Shown: piece after piece, positions 8,763 through 17,738 of the stretch
How positions within the stretch are numbered: the first letter of the stretch is position 1
Layout of the letters: each line of letters starts with the position of its first letter
From: Methylobacterium sp.
GTDB taxonomy: Bacteria; Pseudomonadota; Alphaproteobacteria; Rhizobiales; Beijerinckiaceae
Direction: 5' to 3'
NCBI RefSeq assembly: GCF_019745455.1
Contig: NZ_JAIETD010000033.1
Span: 1 to 64,000, forward strand
Length of the DNA stretch: 64,000 bases
The notes under the pieces: model-generated
Database searches by the model: none
What the model was told of the DNA's origin: nothing
The model's input: only the letters and a program-made list of their open reading frames with translations
Made by a program: the position numbers and the translations under genes

Positions 8763-9092
8763 ATGCTGATCGCATCCCTCAAGCGCCTCGAAGCCACCGT
8801 CGCGGCCGAGACCGAGGCGCTCATCGCCCACCGCATCATCGACCAGGACGCGGTCAACCGGCGGAAAAGCCAGAGCCTCCTCGAACTGACCCGCCTCACC
8901 CGCGGCCTCGATCCCGACGACGTAGAGCCAGAGGTCGCGGATCAGCTTGCCCGCCTTCGCCTTACGCTTCAGCGCAACCAGGAGGTCGTCGGCCTCCACC
9001 TGCGCGCCGTCGAAGAGATCTCCGGCCTCATCAACGACGCGATCCAGTACGCCGAATCCGACGGGACCTATTCGGCCCGGCGGCGCCGCTGA
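8763..9092 (+). CDS. FlgN-like flagellar chaperone (putative)
   Basis: A 109-residue helical protein (LIASLKRLEATVAAETEAL at the start, then KSQSLLELTRLTRGLDP and NQEVVGLHLRAVEEISGLI). Two or three long amphipathic helices, the small size and the place behind the rod-binding gene fit a FlgN-type chaperone for hook-associated proteins. The N-terminal pattern of a short helix followed by a loop with KSQSLLELTR resembles FlgN. No catalytic motif is present. The call depends on context and secondary structure, so it is moderate. Confidence 0.55.
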   Translation: MLIASLKRLEATVAAETEALIAHRIIDQDAVNRRKSQSLLELTRLTRGLDPDDVEPEVADQLARLRLTLQRNQEVVGLHLRAVEEISGLINDAIQYAESDGTYSARRRR

Positions 9093-9122
9093 CATCCCAC
9101 GACCGCGAGCCCCCGCCACGCC

Positions 9123-9569
9123 ATGCGCATCCTCGTCACCGGCCTCTGGATCTGCGCGCTCACCATCGCGTCGTGCTACGGCGCGGTGACATGGGGCGGC
9201 GGTCTGATCGGCAAGAAGACCGAACCTTATCTCGAAGGTCTGCAGTACCAGAAGCTGCCGCCCATCAACATTCCGATCCTTTCCGAGGGCAAGGTCACCG
9301 GGTACATCGTGGCGATCCTGGTCTTCACCGCTGACGCCCGACTGATGCATACGCTCTCAGTGCCGCCGAATTCGTTCGTCGTCGATGAAGCCTTCCGGCA
9401 GATCTACAGCGACCCCGAAATCGATTTTCGCCGCCTCACACGTTACAACGTCACGAAGCGCCTTGCGGAGGTCCGCGCAAAGGTCAACGAACGCCTCGGC
9501 TCGGAGGTCGTAAAGGATGTATTGGTCGAGGAGTTCAACTTCGTCGCCAAGCGCGAAGTCCGCTCTTGA
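9123..9569 (+). CDS. FliL-like membrane-anchored protein (putative)
   Basis: A 148-residue protein with one N-terminal membrane segment or signal anchor (MRILVTGLWICALTIASCYG) and a soluble periplasmic domain. The C-terminal part (NVTKRLAEVRAKVNERLGSE, then VVKDVLVEEFNFVAKR) resembles the C-terminus of FliL, in which a helix precedes a strand of the VxDVxFxxFxxQ type. FliL sits around the stator and modulates torque. Position at the end of the flagellar block supports this. The sequence is diverged, so it could be a clade-specific basal-body protein. Confidence 0.5.
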   Translation: MRILVTGLWICALTIASCYGAVTWGGGLIGKKTEPYLEGLQYQKLPPINIPILSEGKVTGYIVAILVFTADARLMHTLSVPPNSFVVDEAFRQIYSDPEIDFRRLTRYNVTKRLAEVRAKVNERLGSEVVKDVLVEEFNFVAKREVRS

Positions 9570-9599
9570 AGCCGGGCAAGCCCGCTTCGGACGCCTGGC

Positions 9600-11033
9600 T
9601 CAGAGACCCGCCTGACTGACGAATTTCGTCGTCAGGTAGCCCTCGATCGCCTCCGAACCGCCCTCGCTGCCGTAACCCGAATCCTTGACGCCACCGAATG
9701 GGGTCTCGGGGAGGGCAAGACCGTGATGGTTGATGCCGAGCATCCCGCTTTGGACCCGGGCTGCTACCTTCGTCGCCCGCGCCGCAGAACGGGTCCAGGC
9801 ATAGGCGGCGAGACCATAGGGAAGGCGGTTGGCCTCCTCGAGGGCGGCCTCGTCCTCGGAGAAGCGCTGTATCAGCGCCACCGGCCCGAACGGCTCCTCG
9901 TTCATGATGCGGGCATCCAGGGGCACGTCGGTGAGCACCGTCGGGGCGAAGAAATTACCACGGTTGCCGATGCGGGAGCCTCCGGTCTCGAGCTTGGCGC
10001 CGCGGCCGATCGCGTCGGCGCAGAGCGACTCCATCGCTTCGAGGCGTCGCCCATGGATAAGCGGTCCCATGCCGGTGCCGTCCACCATGCCATCGCCGAC
10101 GGCGATGCCCTCTGCGTGGGCGACGAAGCGGTCGCGAAACTCATCGAACACGGAATCCTGCACCAGGAATCGGGTCGGGGCGACACAGACCTGGCCGGCA
10201 TTGCGGAACTTGTTGGCGCCGAGCACCTTCACCGCCTCGCCGACATCGGCGTCGTCGAAGACGAGCGCCGGGGCGTGACCGCCGAGCTCCATCGTCACGC
10301 GCTTCATATGCCGACCGGCAAGCGCCGCGAGTTCCTTGCCTACCGCCGTCGAGCCGGTGAAGGAGATCTTGGCGATGACGGGGTGCGGGATGAGGTAGGA
10401 CGAGATCGCCGCGGGATCGCCGAAGACCAGAGACAGGACATCACCTGGCACACCCGCGTCGAGGAAGGCTTTTATCAGGGCGGCGCAGCTCGCCGGAGTA
10501 TCCTCGGGGCCCTTGAGGATGACCGAGCAGCCGGTGCAGAGCGCCGCCGAGATCTTGCGGACCGCCTGGTTGATCGGGAAGTTCCACGGCGTGAACGCCG
10601 CGACCGGCCCGATCGGCTCGCGCAGGACCATCTGCATGACGCCCTCGGCGCGGGCCGGGATGACGCGGCCGTAGGCGCGCCGACCCTCTTCCGCGAACCA
10701 GTCGATCACGTCGGCCGCCGCCAGGGTCTCGATCCGCGACTCGGCGAGCGGCTTGCCCTGTTCGAGGGTCATGATCCGGGCGATGTCGTCCACGCGCTCG
10801 CGCAGCAGCTCGGCCGCCTTGCGCATGACCTTGCCGCGGGCGAAGGCCGAGACCGTGCGCCATTCCGAGAACCCCTGTCGCGCCGCGTCGAGGGCGCGGT
10901 CGAGGTCGTCCCTCGTCGCCACCGCGAGCCGCCCCAGAGTTTCGCCGTTCGCCGGGTTGAGGACTGGCATGGTCTCGGACCCAGACCCCTTGGTCCATGC
11001 GCCAGCGATATGCAGATCGGTATCGGGGTACAT
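9600..11033 (-). CDS. NAD(P)-dependent aldehyde dehydrogenase (succinate-semialdehyde type)
   Basis: A 477-residue aldehyde dehydrogenase. Visible motifs: the cofactor-fold stretch [40 protein letters not shown], the general-base Glu in [18 protein letters not shown], the catalytic Cys in [13 protein letters not shown], and [11 protein letters not shown]. The pattern best fits the succinate-semialdehyde/glutarate-semialdehyde dehydrogenase class (GabD), which oxidises the aldehyde to the acid in the cytoplasm. The start at 11033 gives the usual ~480-residue length; in-frame ATGs at 11081 and 11129 would add 16-32 untypical residues. No adjacent gene fixes the substrate. Confidence 0.85.
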   Translation of the reverse strand: MYPDTDLHIAGAWTKGSGSETMPVLNPANGETLGRLAVATRDDLDRALDAARQGFSEWRTVSAFARGKVMRKAAELLRERVDDIARIMTLEQGKPLAESRIETLAAADVIDWFAEEGRRAYGRVIPARAEGVMQMVLREPIGPVAAFTPWNFPINQAVRKISAALCTGCSVILKGPEDTPASCAALIKAFLDAGVPGDVLSLVFGDPAAISSYLIPHPVIAKISFTGSTAVGKELAALAGRHMKRVTMELGGHAPALVFDDADVGEAVKVLGANKFRNAGQVCVAPTRFLVQDSVFDEFRDRFVAHAEGIAVGDGMVDGTGMGPLIHGRRLEAMESLCADAIGRGAKLETGGSRIGNRGNFFAPTVLTDVPLDARIMNEEPFGPVALIQRFSEDEAALEEANRLPYGLAAYAWTRSAARATKVAARVQSGMLGINHHGLALPETPFGGVKDSGYGSEGGSEAIEGYLTTKFVSQAGL

Positions 11034-11277
11034 CGGCGGCGAAACCTCGCTCGACCGGCAGGACGCGCCGGCGATCCCCATGTCGGTCGCCGCCCTTGCA
11101 ACGGCAACCCGCTCGGCGGATTCTGCCATGATCTCAGAGCATCGATTACCATCGCAGGTCGTCGCTCCCGGGAAGTCCGCCGCGTGAACGCAACGTTTGC
11201 GTTTCTTGTATACGTGTCGTCCAACGGGTTCTGCGGTGTCGTCGGCATGCGAGATGCCGGGTGATGGGTGTCCTCAC

Positions 11278-14200
11278 ATGTTTCAGGGCGGGATCGCGGG
11301 CCTGGATCGGATGCGCGTTCAGCGAATGCCCGATCATCGCCCGACCCGGCGCCTCCAGTTGGCCATCCTCATTGGCGGCGTGGCCGCCCTTTGCCTGATC
11401 TGGGCCGGCATCGCCTATCACTTGGCGCTGCGTCAGGAGACGATCCGTCAACAGGCCCACCGCGACGTGCTGAACCTGTCGCGGGGGCTGGAGCAACAGG
11501 TCGAGCGCCTCATTGCTAACGTCGACCAGGTGATGCGCTTCATCCAGGACGACTTCGCGACGAGCGGCCCCGAATCGTTCGTCTTCGACGTTTGGGTACG
11601 CCGGGCGACGTCTCTGCAATCGGTCGTTCATCAGATCTCGATGTACGATGCGAGGGGCGAGTTCCTCGCCTCGAAGACACCGCTCCCTCCCGCAATGCCG
11701 CGCTTCCACGTCCGCGACCGCGCATATTTCCAAGCCCTCGCCGGCCAGCCGGGAGCAGGCCTCTACATCGACAGGACCCTCGCGGGGCGAATTACCGGAC
11801 GTCGGGTTCTGCAGATGGTCCGCCGACTCGACCTCGCCGACGGGAGCTTCGCGGGCGTTCTGGTCGTCTCTGTCGATCCCGACTACCTGGCCCAGCAATT
11901 CAGCGGCGTGGATGTCGGCGCCCTCGGCGATGTCGCGCTGTTCGGGCGCGACGGATACATCCGCGCCAGGCATCCTGTGGTGGATGGGATGTACGACCGG
12001 GATGCGCATCTTGGCCCCAATGGCAGTGACCTATTCGCCAGCATCGAGCGAGGCCCTGTCGGCAGCTACGAGGCGATGAGCGCCGATGGCGGCATCGCCC
12101 GCATCGTCGGTTATCGGGCGTTCAGCGATCACCCGCTCGTCATCGTCGTCGGCAAGTCCCTCGACGAGGTGATGATGCCCTTCCACACCGAGCGTCATCG
12201 CGTCATCGCGGTCGGAGCCGTTACGACCTTGCTCCTGATGGCGGCCCTGGCGCTTCTCGTGTTGGAGCTCGAGGGCCGGCGCCACCGCAGGATCATGCTG
12301 GTCGAGGCACACGAGGCTCTGGCCTCGAAAGAAGCCCTTCTCCGTCAGGCGAACCAGTTCCACGCGGCCGCCGAGCGCCTCGCAAAAGTCGGCCACTGGC
12401 ACTTCGAGCCCGGCAATCCGACGATGCGCTGGTCCGACGAGCTCTACCGGATCTTCGAGATCGCCCCCGGGACCTTCGTCCCCTCGCACGCGACATTCGG
12501 GGCGATGCTCCACCCCGAGGACGTGGAGCGGATCGACGCCTGGTGGCGGGGCGAGCTCGCGGCGGGCGACGGAACGCCCTGCGAGCATCGAATCGTGACC
12601 CCAAAGGGGGAGACGAAGGTCATCCTCGTTCGCAGCCTCATCCAGCGGGATGCCGGCGGCCGCGTGTTAGCGATGGTAGGCGCCGTCCTCGACGTCACCG
12701 AGCACCGGCAAGCTCAGGCCGACGTAGTCCGAACCTCGGCGCTGCTCTCGCGAACTCTCGATTGCATGGATCAGGGGCTGATCCTCGTCGGCGGCGACGG
12801 TACCGTCGAGGTCGCCAACAGACGCGCGATGGAGCTCCTCGACCTTCCCGAGGCGGTGCTCGCCGCACGTCCGAGCTACCGCGAGTTCCGGAACCATGTC
12901 AGGCGCGCGAAACGGTGGGGACGTCTCGTCTCGGACGGGCCTGTGCAATGGCCATTCGATGGCGAGGCGCGTGGCGACAGCCGGAGCGAGCGCCGGAACG
13001 AGGACGGTCAGGTCCTCGAGGTCCGGACAATCCCGACCGACGACGGCGGCATGATCCAGACCTTCACGGACATTACCGACCAGAAGCGCGCGGAGGACCG
13101 GTACAGGCTGCTTGCCGAGAACGCGAGCGACCTCATCGTCCTCAAACCGTCGTTCCAGGGACGACGCTCCTATGTGTCTCCATCGTCGCCAAGGGTCGTT
13201 GGCTGGGAGCCGGAGGAGCTGACGCATCTTCCGCCTGAGGGTTACATCCACCCTGAGGATTTCGCTCGCGTCTCGTCGGAGTTCGCTTCTCTGACGAAGG
13301 CCGAGCCGCGCCTGACTTCGGAACATCGCCTGCGCCATAAAGGCGGGCATTACATCTGGGTCGAGGCGGAGTTCCACCTCACCAATGCCGGAATGCCCGA
13401 TCAGGCGGTGGTCGTCACCGCCCGCGACGTCGGCGCGCGACGGGCGGCCGACATTGCCCTGCGCGAGAGCGAGGTCCGGCATCGCATCCTCGCCGAAACG
13501 ACGAGCGACATCATCGCGCGCCTCGATCTCGACGGGAAGCTGCACTACCTGTCGCCTGCGGTTGCCACGGTAGTCGGCTACGCGCCGGAGGAGATGCTGG
13601 GCCGAAAGGCCGCCGACTTCATTCATTCCGACGACGTGCAGGACGTCCTCGAGAAATTTAGGACTCTCGTCGTGGCGGGTCCCGGGGCGCGGGCCAAGTT
13701 CGAGTATCGGATGCGCCACAAGGACGGGCGCTACATCTGGCTCGAGGTCAATCCGAGCGTCCTGTTCGACGAGGCAACGGGCCGTCCGCTGGGCATCATC
13801 GACATCGCCCGCGACGTCACCGTCCGCAAGGCCACCGAGGCCGCCCTCCTCGATGCGCGCCGTCACACCGAGGCGGCCCGCCTTCAGGCCGAGCAGGCCA
13901 ACCAAGCCAAGACCGACTTCCTCGCCGCGATGAGCCATGAGATCCGGACGCCGCTCAACAGCGTCATCGGCTATACCGACTTTCTCCTGGACGACACGTC
14001 ACTAGCGTCCGAGCAGCGGATTCTGGTCGAGCGGATTCAATTCGCGGGTTCAGCGCTCCTCACCGTCGTCAACGACATCCTGGACTTCTCCAAGATCGAG
14101 GCGGGCCGTGTCGACCTCGACCTCAAGACGTTCGCTTTGGATGCCCTCGTCGATAGCACAGCAACAATGGTACGCGGCCTCGCCGAGCGAAAAGGTCTAT

Positions 14201-15042
14201 CGCTCCAGGTCGTCATGACGCCCGGATTGCCGTCGAGCCTCGTCGCGGACGAGGGACGGCTGCGGCAGATCCTACTCAACTTCCTCAACAACGCCGTCAA
14301 ATTCACGCGCCGTGGCGGCGTCATCCTGTCGGTCGAGCGCATTGCGGGCCCCGGCGCGACCTCCGACTTTCGTTTTGCCGTCTCGGATACGGGGATCGGA
14401 ATTCCGAAAGACCAGCAGGACTTGCTGTTTCGCCGCTTCAGCCAGGTTGACGGGTCGATCCGGCGAGAGTTCGGAGGAACCGGCTTGGGTCTCGCCATCT
14501 CGAAGAGCCTCGTCGAGGCCATGGGCGGCCGCGTCGGCGTCGACAGCGTGTCGGGGGAAGGGTCTTCGTTCTGGTTCTCGGTACCCCTGCCGGAGGGCGA
14601 CGAAGAGGCACTTCCTGCGCCTGCGCCGAAGGTCCTGGCCGGGCCGTCTCTCCAGATCCTTCTTGTCGAGGATGTGGAGATCAATCAGGAGCTCGCCCGC
14701 GCCGTCCTGGAGCGCGGCGGCCATGAGGTCGATATCGCGACCAACGGCTTCGAGGCCGTCGCCGCCGTCTATGCCCGGCGCTACGACCTGATCCTGATGG
14801 ACGTTCAGATGCCGGGGATGGATGGGATCACGGCAACCCGGCACATCCGGATGATGGAACGGCCGGATGCCGCCATTCCGATCATCGCGATGACGGCCAA
14901 CGTCATGCCTGCCCAGGTCGCCGAGTTCCGCGCAGCCGGCATGAACGATCATGTCGGCAAGCCGTTCCGGCGCGAAGAGCTGTTCGCCGCGATTCATAGG
15001 GTGATTCACAGGGTGGACGGAGCCGTCGAGCGAAGCGCCTGA
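11278..15042 (+). CDS. Hybrid sensor histidine kinase with Cache-like sensor and four PAS domains
   Basis: A 1254-residue membrane sensor kinase. Order: TM1 (about 27-50), a ~260-residue periplasmic Cache-type domain with HVRDRAYFQALAGQPG, TM2 (about 310-333), and four PAS/PAC modules (about 354-477, 484-604, 607-724, 731-850). Then come HisKA with phospho-acceptor His887 in AAMSHEIRTPLNSVIGY, HATPase_c with NNAVKF (N box), DTGIGIP, and GGTGLGLAISKSLVEAMGG, and a C-terminal receiver with Asp1175 in LILMDVQMPGMDG. It should sense a periplasmic small ligand plus cytosolic signals and relay phosphate through its receiver to an unlinked phosphotransfer protein. The start is uncertain by a few residues. 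Confidence 0.93.
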   Translation: MFQGGIAGLDRMRVQRMPDHRPTRRLQLAILIGGVAALCLIWAGIAYHLALRQETIRQQAHRDVLNLSRGLEQQVERLIANVDQVMRFIQDDFATSGPESFVFDVWVRRATSLQSVVHQISMYDARGEFLASKTPLPPAMPRFHVRDRAYFQALAGQPGAGLYIDRTLAGRITGRRVLQMVRRLDLADGSFAGVLVVSVDPDYLAQQFSGVDVGALGDVALFGRDGYIRARHPVVDGMYDRDAHLGPNGSDLFASIERGPVGSYEAMSADGGIARIVGYRAFSDHPLVIVVGKSLDEVMMPFHTERHRVIAVGAVTTLLLMAALALLVLELEGRRHRRIMLVEAHEALASKEALLRQANQFHAAAERLAKVGHWHFEPGNPTMRWSDELYRIFEIAPGTFVPSHATFGAMLHPEDVERIDAWWRGELAAGDGTPCEHRIVTPKGETKVILVRSLIQRDAGGRVLAMVGAVLDVTEHRQAQADVVRTSALLSRTLDCMDQGLILVGGDGTVEVANRRAMELLDLPEAVLAARPSYREFRNHVRRAKRWGRLVSDGPVQWPFDGEARGDSRSERRNEDGQVLEVRTIPTDDGGMIQTFTDITDQKRAEDRYRLLAENASDLIVLKPSFQGRRSYVSPSSPRVVGWEPEELTHLPPEGYIHPEDFARVSSEFASLTKAEPRLTSEHRLRHKGGHYIWVEAEFHLTNAGMPDQAVVVTARDVGARRAADIALRESEVRHRILAETTSDIIARLDLDGKLHYLSPAVATVVGYAPEEMLGRKAADFIHSDDVQDVLEKFRTLVVAGPGARAKFEYRMRHKDGRYIWLEVNPSVLFDEATGRPLGIIDIARDVTVRKATEAALLDARRHTEAARLQAEQANQAKTDFLAAMSHEIRTPLNSVIGYTDFLLDDTSLASEQRILVERIQFAGSALLTVVNDILDFSKIEAGRVDLDLKTFALDALVDSTATMVRGLAERKGLSLQVVMTPGLPSSLVADEGRLRQILLNFLNNAVKFTRRGGVILSVERIAGPGATSDFRFAVSDTGIGIPKDQQDLLFRRFSQVDGSIRREFGGTGLGLAISKSLVEAMGGRVGVDSVSGEGSSFWFSVPLPEGDEEALPAPAPKVLAGPSLQILLVEDVEINQELARAVLERGGHEVDIATNGFEAVAAVYARRYDLILMDVQMPGMDGITATRHIRMMERPDAAIPIIAMTANVMPAQVAEFRAAGMNDHVGKPFRREELFAAIHRVIHRVDGAVERSA

Positions 15043-15212
15043 GGGCGGCGACCCTGTTGGCGCGTCTGCAAAACCGTAGCGGCGGCGATGGGCGATCCCG
15101 CAAAATGCGACAGGACAGCATCGTCATACCGATTCTCGCCTTAAATCGCGGATCAGACGGGTGGGCGAGGCGGTTCGGCCGCCGCGCCGTGTAGCGTGGA
15201 CGCAGGGATGGC

Positions 15213-16235
15213 ATGACAATGGCTGGCTCGATCGACGTCGTCGGGATTGCAGGTCGGTCGGGCGAGGTCGTCGAGGCCGCGCATTTCTCGGCGATCCGGA
15301 CGGTGCGCACCGAGGCCGAGGCGCTGGTGACGCTGGCCCGCGCCCTCGACGGCGAGATGAAGGCCGGGTTCGGCCGCGCCGTCGACATGCTTCATTCGGG
15401 CACCGGCCGGGTCTTCGTCGCAGGCATCGGCAAGAGCGGCCATATCGCCCGCAAGATCGCCGCGACTCTCGCGTCCACCGGCACGCCGGCCTCGTTCATC
15501 CACCCCACCGAGGCGAGCCACGGCGACCTCGGCATGATCACGCGAGAGGACAGCGTCATCGCCCTGTCCTGGTCCGGCGAGACGACCGAACTCGGCGACA
15601 TCGTCAGTTATTGCAAGCGCTTCGCCGTGACGCTGATCGCCTTCACGGCGAACCCCGACAGCACCCTCGGCCTTGCCGCCGATATCCTGTTGCCGCTGCC
15701 CTCGGTGAAGGAGGCTTGCCCGCACAACCTCGCGCCGACCTCGTCGAGCGTGATGCAATTGGCCCTCGGCGACGCCCTTGCGGTTGCGCTGCTTGAACGG
15801 CGCGGCTTCTCGGCGAGCGACTTCAAACGCTTCCATCCCGGCGGCAAGCTCGCCTCGCGGCTGAAGTCGGTGGGTCAGCTCATGCATGTCGGCGAGGAAA
15901 TGCCACTGGTCCATCGCGGCATCCCGATGTCGGATGCCATCCTCACCATCATGAGCAAACGGTTCGGCTGCACCGGTGTCGTCGACGAGGCCGGACGCCT
16001 CGTCGGCATCGTCACGGACGGCGACCTGCGGCGCCACATGGGCGTCGACCTGCTACAGACGCCGGTGGAGGCCGTGATGACCGCCTCGCCGATCACCACT
16101 GCGCCGAGTGGCTTTGCCAGCGCCGCCCTCGAACTGATGAGCCGCAGCCGGATCACGGCGATGTACGTGGTGGAGGAGGGCCGCCCGGTCGGCATCCTCC
16201 ACATCCACGACCTCCTCAGCGCCGGCATCGTCTGA
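15213..16235 (+). CDS. kdsD: D-arabinose-5-phosphate isomerase (KdsD/KpsF)
   Basis: A 340-residue KpsF/GutQ-family enzyme. An N-terminal SIS domain (about 50-190) contains VFVAGIGKSGHIARKIAATL, STGTPASFIHPTEASHGDLG and SWSGETTELGD. Two CBS domains follow (about 220-275 with GVVDEAGRLVGIVTDGDLRR; about 285-338 with MYVVEEGRPVGILHIHDLL). The enzyme converts ribulose 5-phosphate to arabinose 5-phosphate, the first committed step towards Kdo for lipopolysaccharide. Length and domain order are normal. It is transcribed alone and converges on dut. Confidence 0.93.
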   Translation: MTMAGSIDVVGIAGRSGEVVEAAHFSAIRTVRTEAEALVTLARALDGEMKAGFGRAVDMLHSGTGRVFVAGIGKSGHIARKIAATLASTGTPASFIHPTEASHGDLGMITREDSVIALSWSGETTELGDIVSYCKRFAVTLIAFTANPDSTLGLAADILLPLPSVKEACPHNLAPTSSSVMQLALGDALAVALLERRGFSASDFKRFHPGGKLASRLKSVGQLMHVGEEMPLVHRGIPMSDAILTIMSKRFGCTGVVDEAGRLVGIVTDGDLRRHMGVDLLQTPVEAVMTASPITTAPSGFASAALELMSRSRITAMYVVEEGRPVGILHIHDLLSAGIV

Positions 16236-16283
16236 CCGGAAGTGCATCGTTCCGGCCGCGCCTTTCGGCAGGCCGGGTGACTT

Positions 16284-16787
16284 TCATCCGCGAAGCCCGG
16301 TGGACCCGAAGCCGCCCTGGCCGCGCCCGCTCGCCTCGTCCTCGTCCTCCGCGCCCTCCATGATCGTGAAATCCGGCCGCGTCACACGGGTGAAGACGAA
16401 CTGAGCGATGCGATCGCCCGGTGCGATCGTCACCGCGGCGTCGGCGAGGTGCGGCGGGTTGCGGTTCCATACGGAGATCATCAGCGGCCCCTCGTAATCG
16501 GCGTCGATGACGCCGATCGTATTTCCGAGGACGAGGCCGCCACGGTGGCCGAGGCCGGAGCGCGGTACGACGAGGCCGCACCAGGCCGGGTCGCCTATCC
16601 GCACCGAGAGCCCCGTCGGGATCAGCACTGCCGGCGCCTGCGGAGCGAGGATCAGGGGCTCATCGAGACAGGCGTGGAGGTCGAGGCCCGCCGCGGAGGC
16701 AGAGCCCCATCGCGGAAATCCCCATTCGGCCAGGCGCGGGTCGAGGAGCCGGATCGCGACGCGGAGATCGGCGGGCGGACCGCTCAC
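16284..16787 (-). CDS. dut: dUTP diphosphatase
   Basis: A 167-residue dUTPase that hydrolyses dUTP to dUMP and pyrophosphate. The five family motifs are in order: SAAGLDLHA, VPRSGLGHRGGL, GNTIGVIDADYEGP (nucleotide pocket and catalytic Asp), GDRIAQFVF, and the C-terminal glycine-rich arm GRGQGGFGSTG that closes over the active site. The start is the GTG at 16787, overlapping the stop of the upstream CitE-like gene as GTGA; internal ATGs would remove motif 1. So dut appears translationally coupled to a gene of unrelated function. Confidence 0.95.
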   Translation of the reverse strand: MSGPPADLRVAIRLLDPRLAEWGFPRWGSASAAGLDLHACLDEPLILAPQAPAVLIPTGLSVRIGDPAWCGLVVPRSGLGHRGGLVLGNTIGVIDADYEGPLMISVWNRNPPHLADAAVTIAPGDRIAQFVFTRVTRPDFTIMEGAEDEDEASGRGQGGFGSTGLRG

Positions 16788-17671
16788 GCCGTCAGCGCCG
16801 CGATGGCGTCCGTTATGGCGAGCGTTCGAGCCGCCTCGGCCGCGTGCAGCCGCTCCGCCATCCGGCCCCGGAACGGGATGACGCCTCTGCCGGCATTCTC
16901 CGGCTGCGCGAAGGCAGCGATGATGGCTTGGGCCTCGGCAACCTCCTCGCCGCTCGGGCCGAAGATCGCGTTGGCCGGCTCGATCTGGCTCGGATGAATC
17001 AGCATCTTGCCGTCGAAGCCGCAATCGCGGCCTTGCTCGCACTCGTGACGAAAGCCATCCGCATCCTCGAAGGCGTTGTAGATACCGTCGAGGATGTCGA
17101 TCTCGTACGCCCTCGCGGCGGCGACGCCGCTCATCAGCCACGGCACGAGGGCAGGCCGACCAGGCACGCCGAGGCGAACGCGGCTCCCCTTGGCCAGATC
17201 GTTCGGACCCATCACCAGGCAGGCGAGGCGCGAGTCGATATCGCGCGCGGCGCTGGCGATGGCGCCGATCTCGAGAATCGCCATCGGGCTCTCGATCATC
17301 GCCCACACCTTGGTCCGCTCCGGCGCGCCGAGGCGCCACAGGCGCGAGCCGACGCTCACGAGCACGTCGGGTCCGTTCACCTTCGGCACGACGACGGCGT
17401 CGGGCCCGGTGGGCGCGATGGCGGCGAGATCGGCCTCTCCCGTCGAAGTATCGGGCGAGTTGATCCGCACGACGACCTCGCGGCGCCCGAAGCTGCCGCT
17501 GGCGATGGCTGCCGTGACGGCCTGGCGGGCACTCGCCTTCGCCTCGGGCGTGACCGCGTCCTCGAGATCGATCATGACGACGTCGGCGGGAAGCGTGCGG
17601 GCCTTCTCCAGCGCCCGGGCATTCGAGCCTGGCATCGAGAAGACGCTGCGACGGGGGCGAATCTCGGTCAT
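16784..17671 (-). CDS. HpcH/HpaI aldolase / CitE-like lyase
   Basis: A 295-residue TIM-barrel lyase of the CitE/malyl-CoA lyase superfamily. Seen: RRSVFSMPGSNARALEKART at the N-terminus, VVMIDLEDAVTPEAKASAR (acidic Mg-binding loop), REVVVRINSPDT (substrate Arg), VWAMIESPMAILEIGAI (Mg-binding Glu), and LVMGPNDLAKG. Such enzymes cleave or form C-C bonds in acyl-CoA thioesters (citryl-, citramalyl- or malyl-CoA). The serine-cycle malyl-CoA lyase MclA has a different N-terminal sequence, so this is a paralogue of unknown substrate. The ATG at 17671 is chosen because GAGGTGA lies 6 bases upstream. Confidence 0.85.
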   Translation of the reverse strand: MTEIRPRRSVFSMPGSNARALEKARTLPADVVMIDLEDAVTPEAKASARQAVTAAIASGSFGRREVVVRINSPDTSTGEADLAAIAPTGPDAVVVPKVNGPDVLVSVGSRLWRLGAPERTKVWAMIESPMAILEIGAIASAARDIDSRLACLVMGPNDLAKGSRVRLGVPGRPALVPWLMSGVAAARAYEIDILDGIYNAFEDADGFRHECEQGRDCGFDGKMLIHPSQIEPANAIFGPSGEEVAEAQAIIAAFAQPENAGRGVIPFRGRMAERLHAAEAARTLAITDAIAALTA

Positions 17672-17738
17672 GGGAATCACCTCGCGAGTTTTACGCACCG
17701 CGTCGATGCCGAGGCGATACCTCTCCGCATAAGGTGTT

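Noticed and set aside
9723..11264. A 513-codon plus-strand frame opposite the aldehyde dehydrogenase.
   Set aside because: The minus strand encodes a complete ALDH with catalytic Cys and Glu; the plus frame has no family features.
12667..13938. A 423-codon minus-strand frame opposite the PAS region of the hybrid kinase.
   Set aside because: No recognisable domains, and the plus-strand PAS/HisKA domains are clear.
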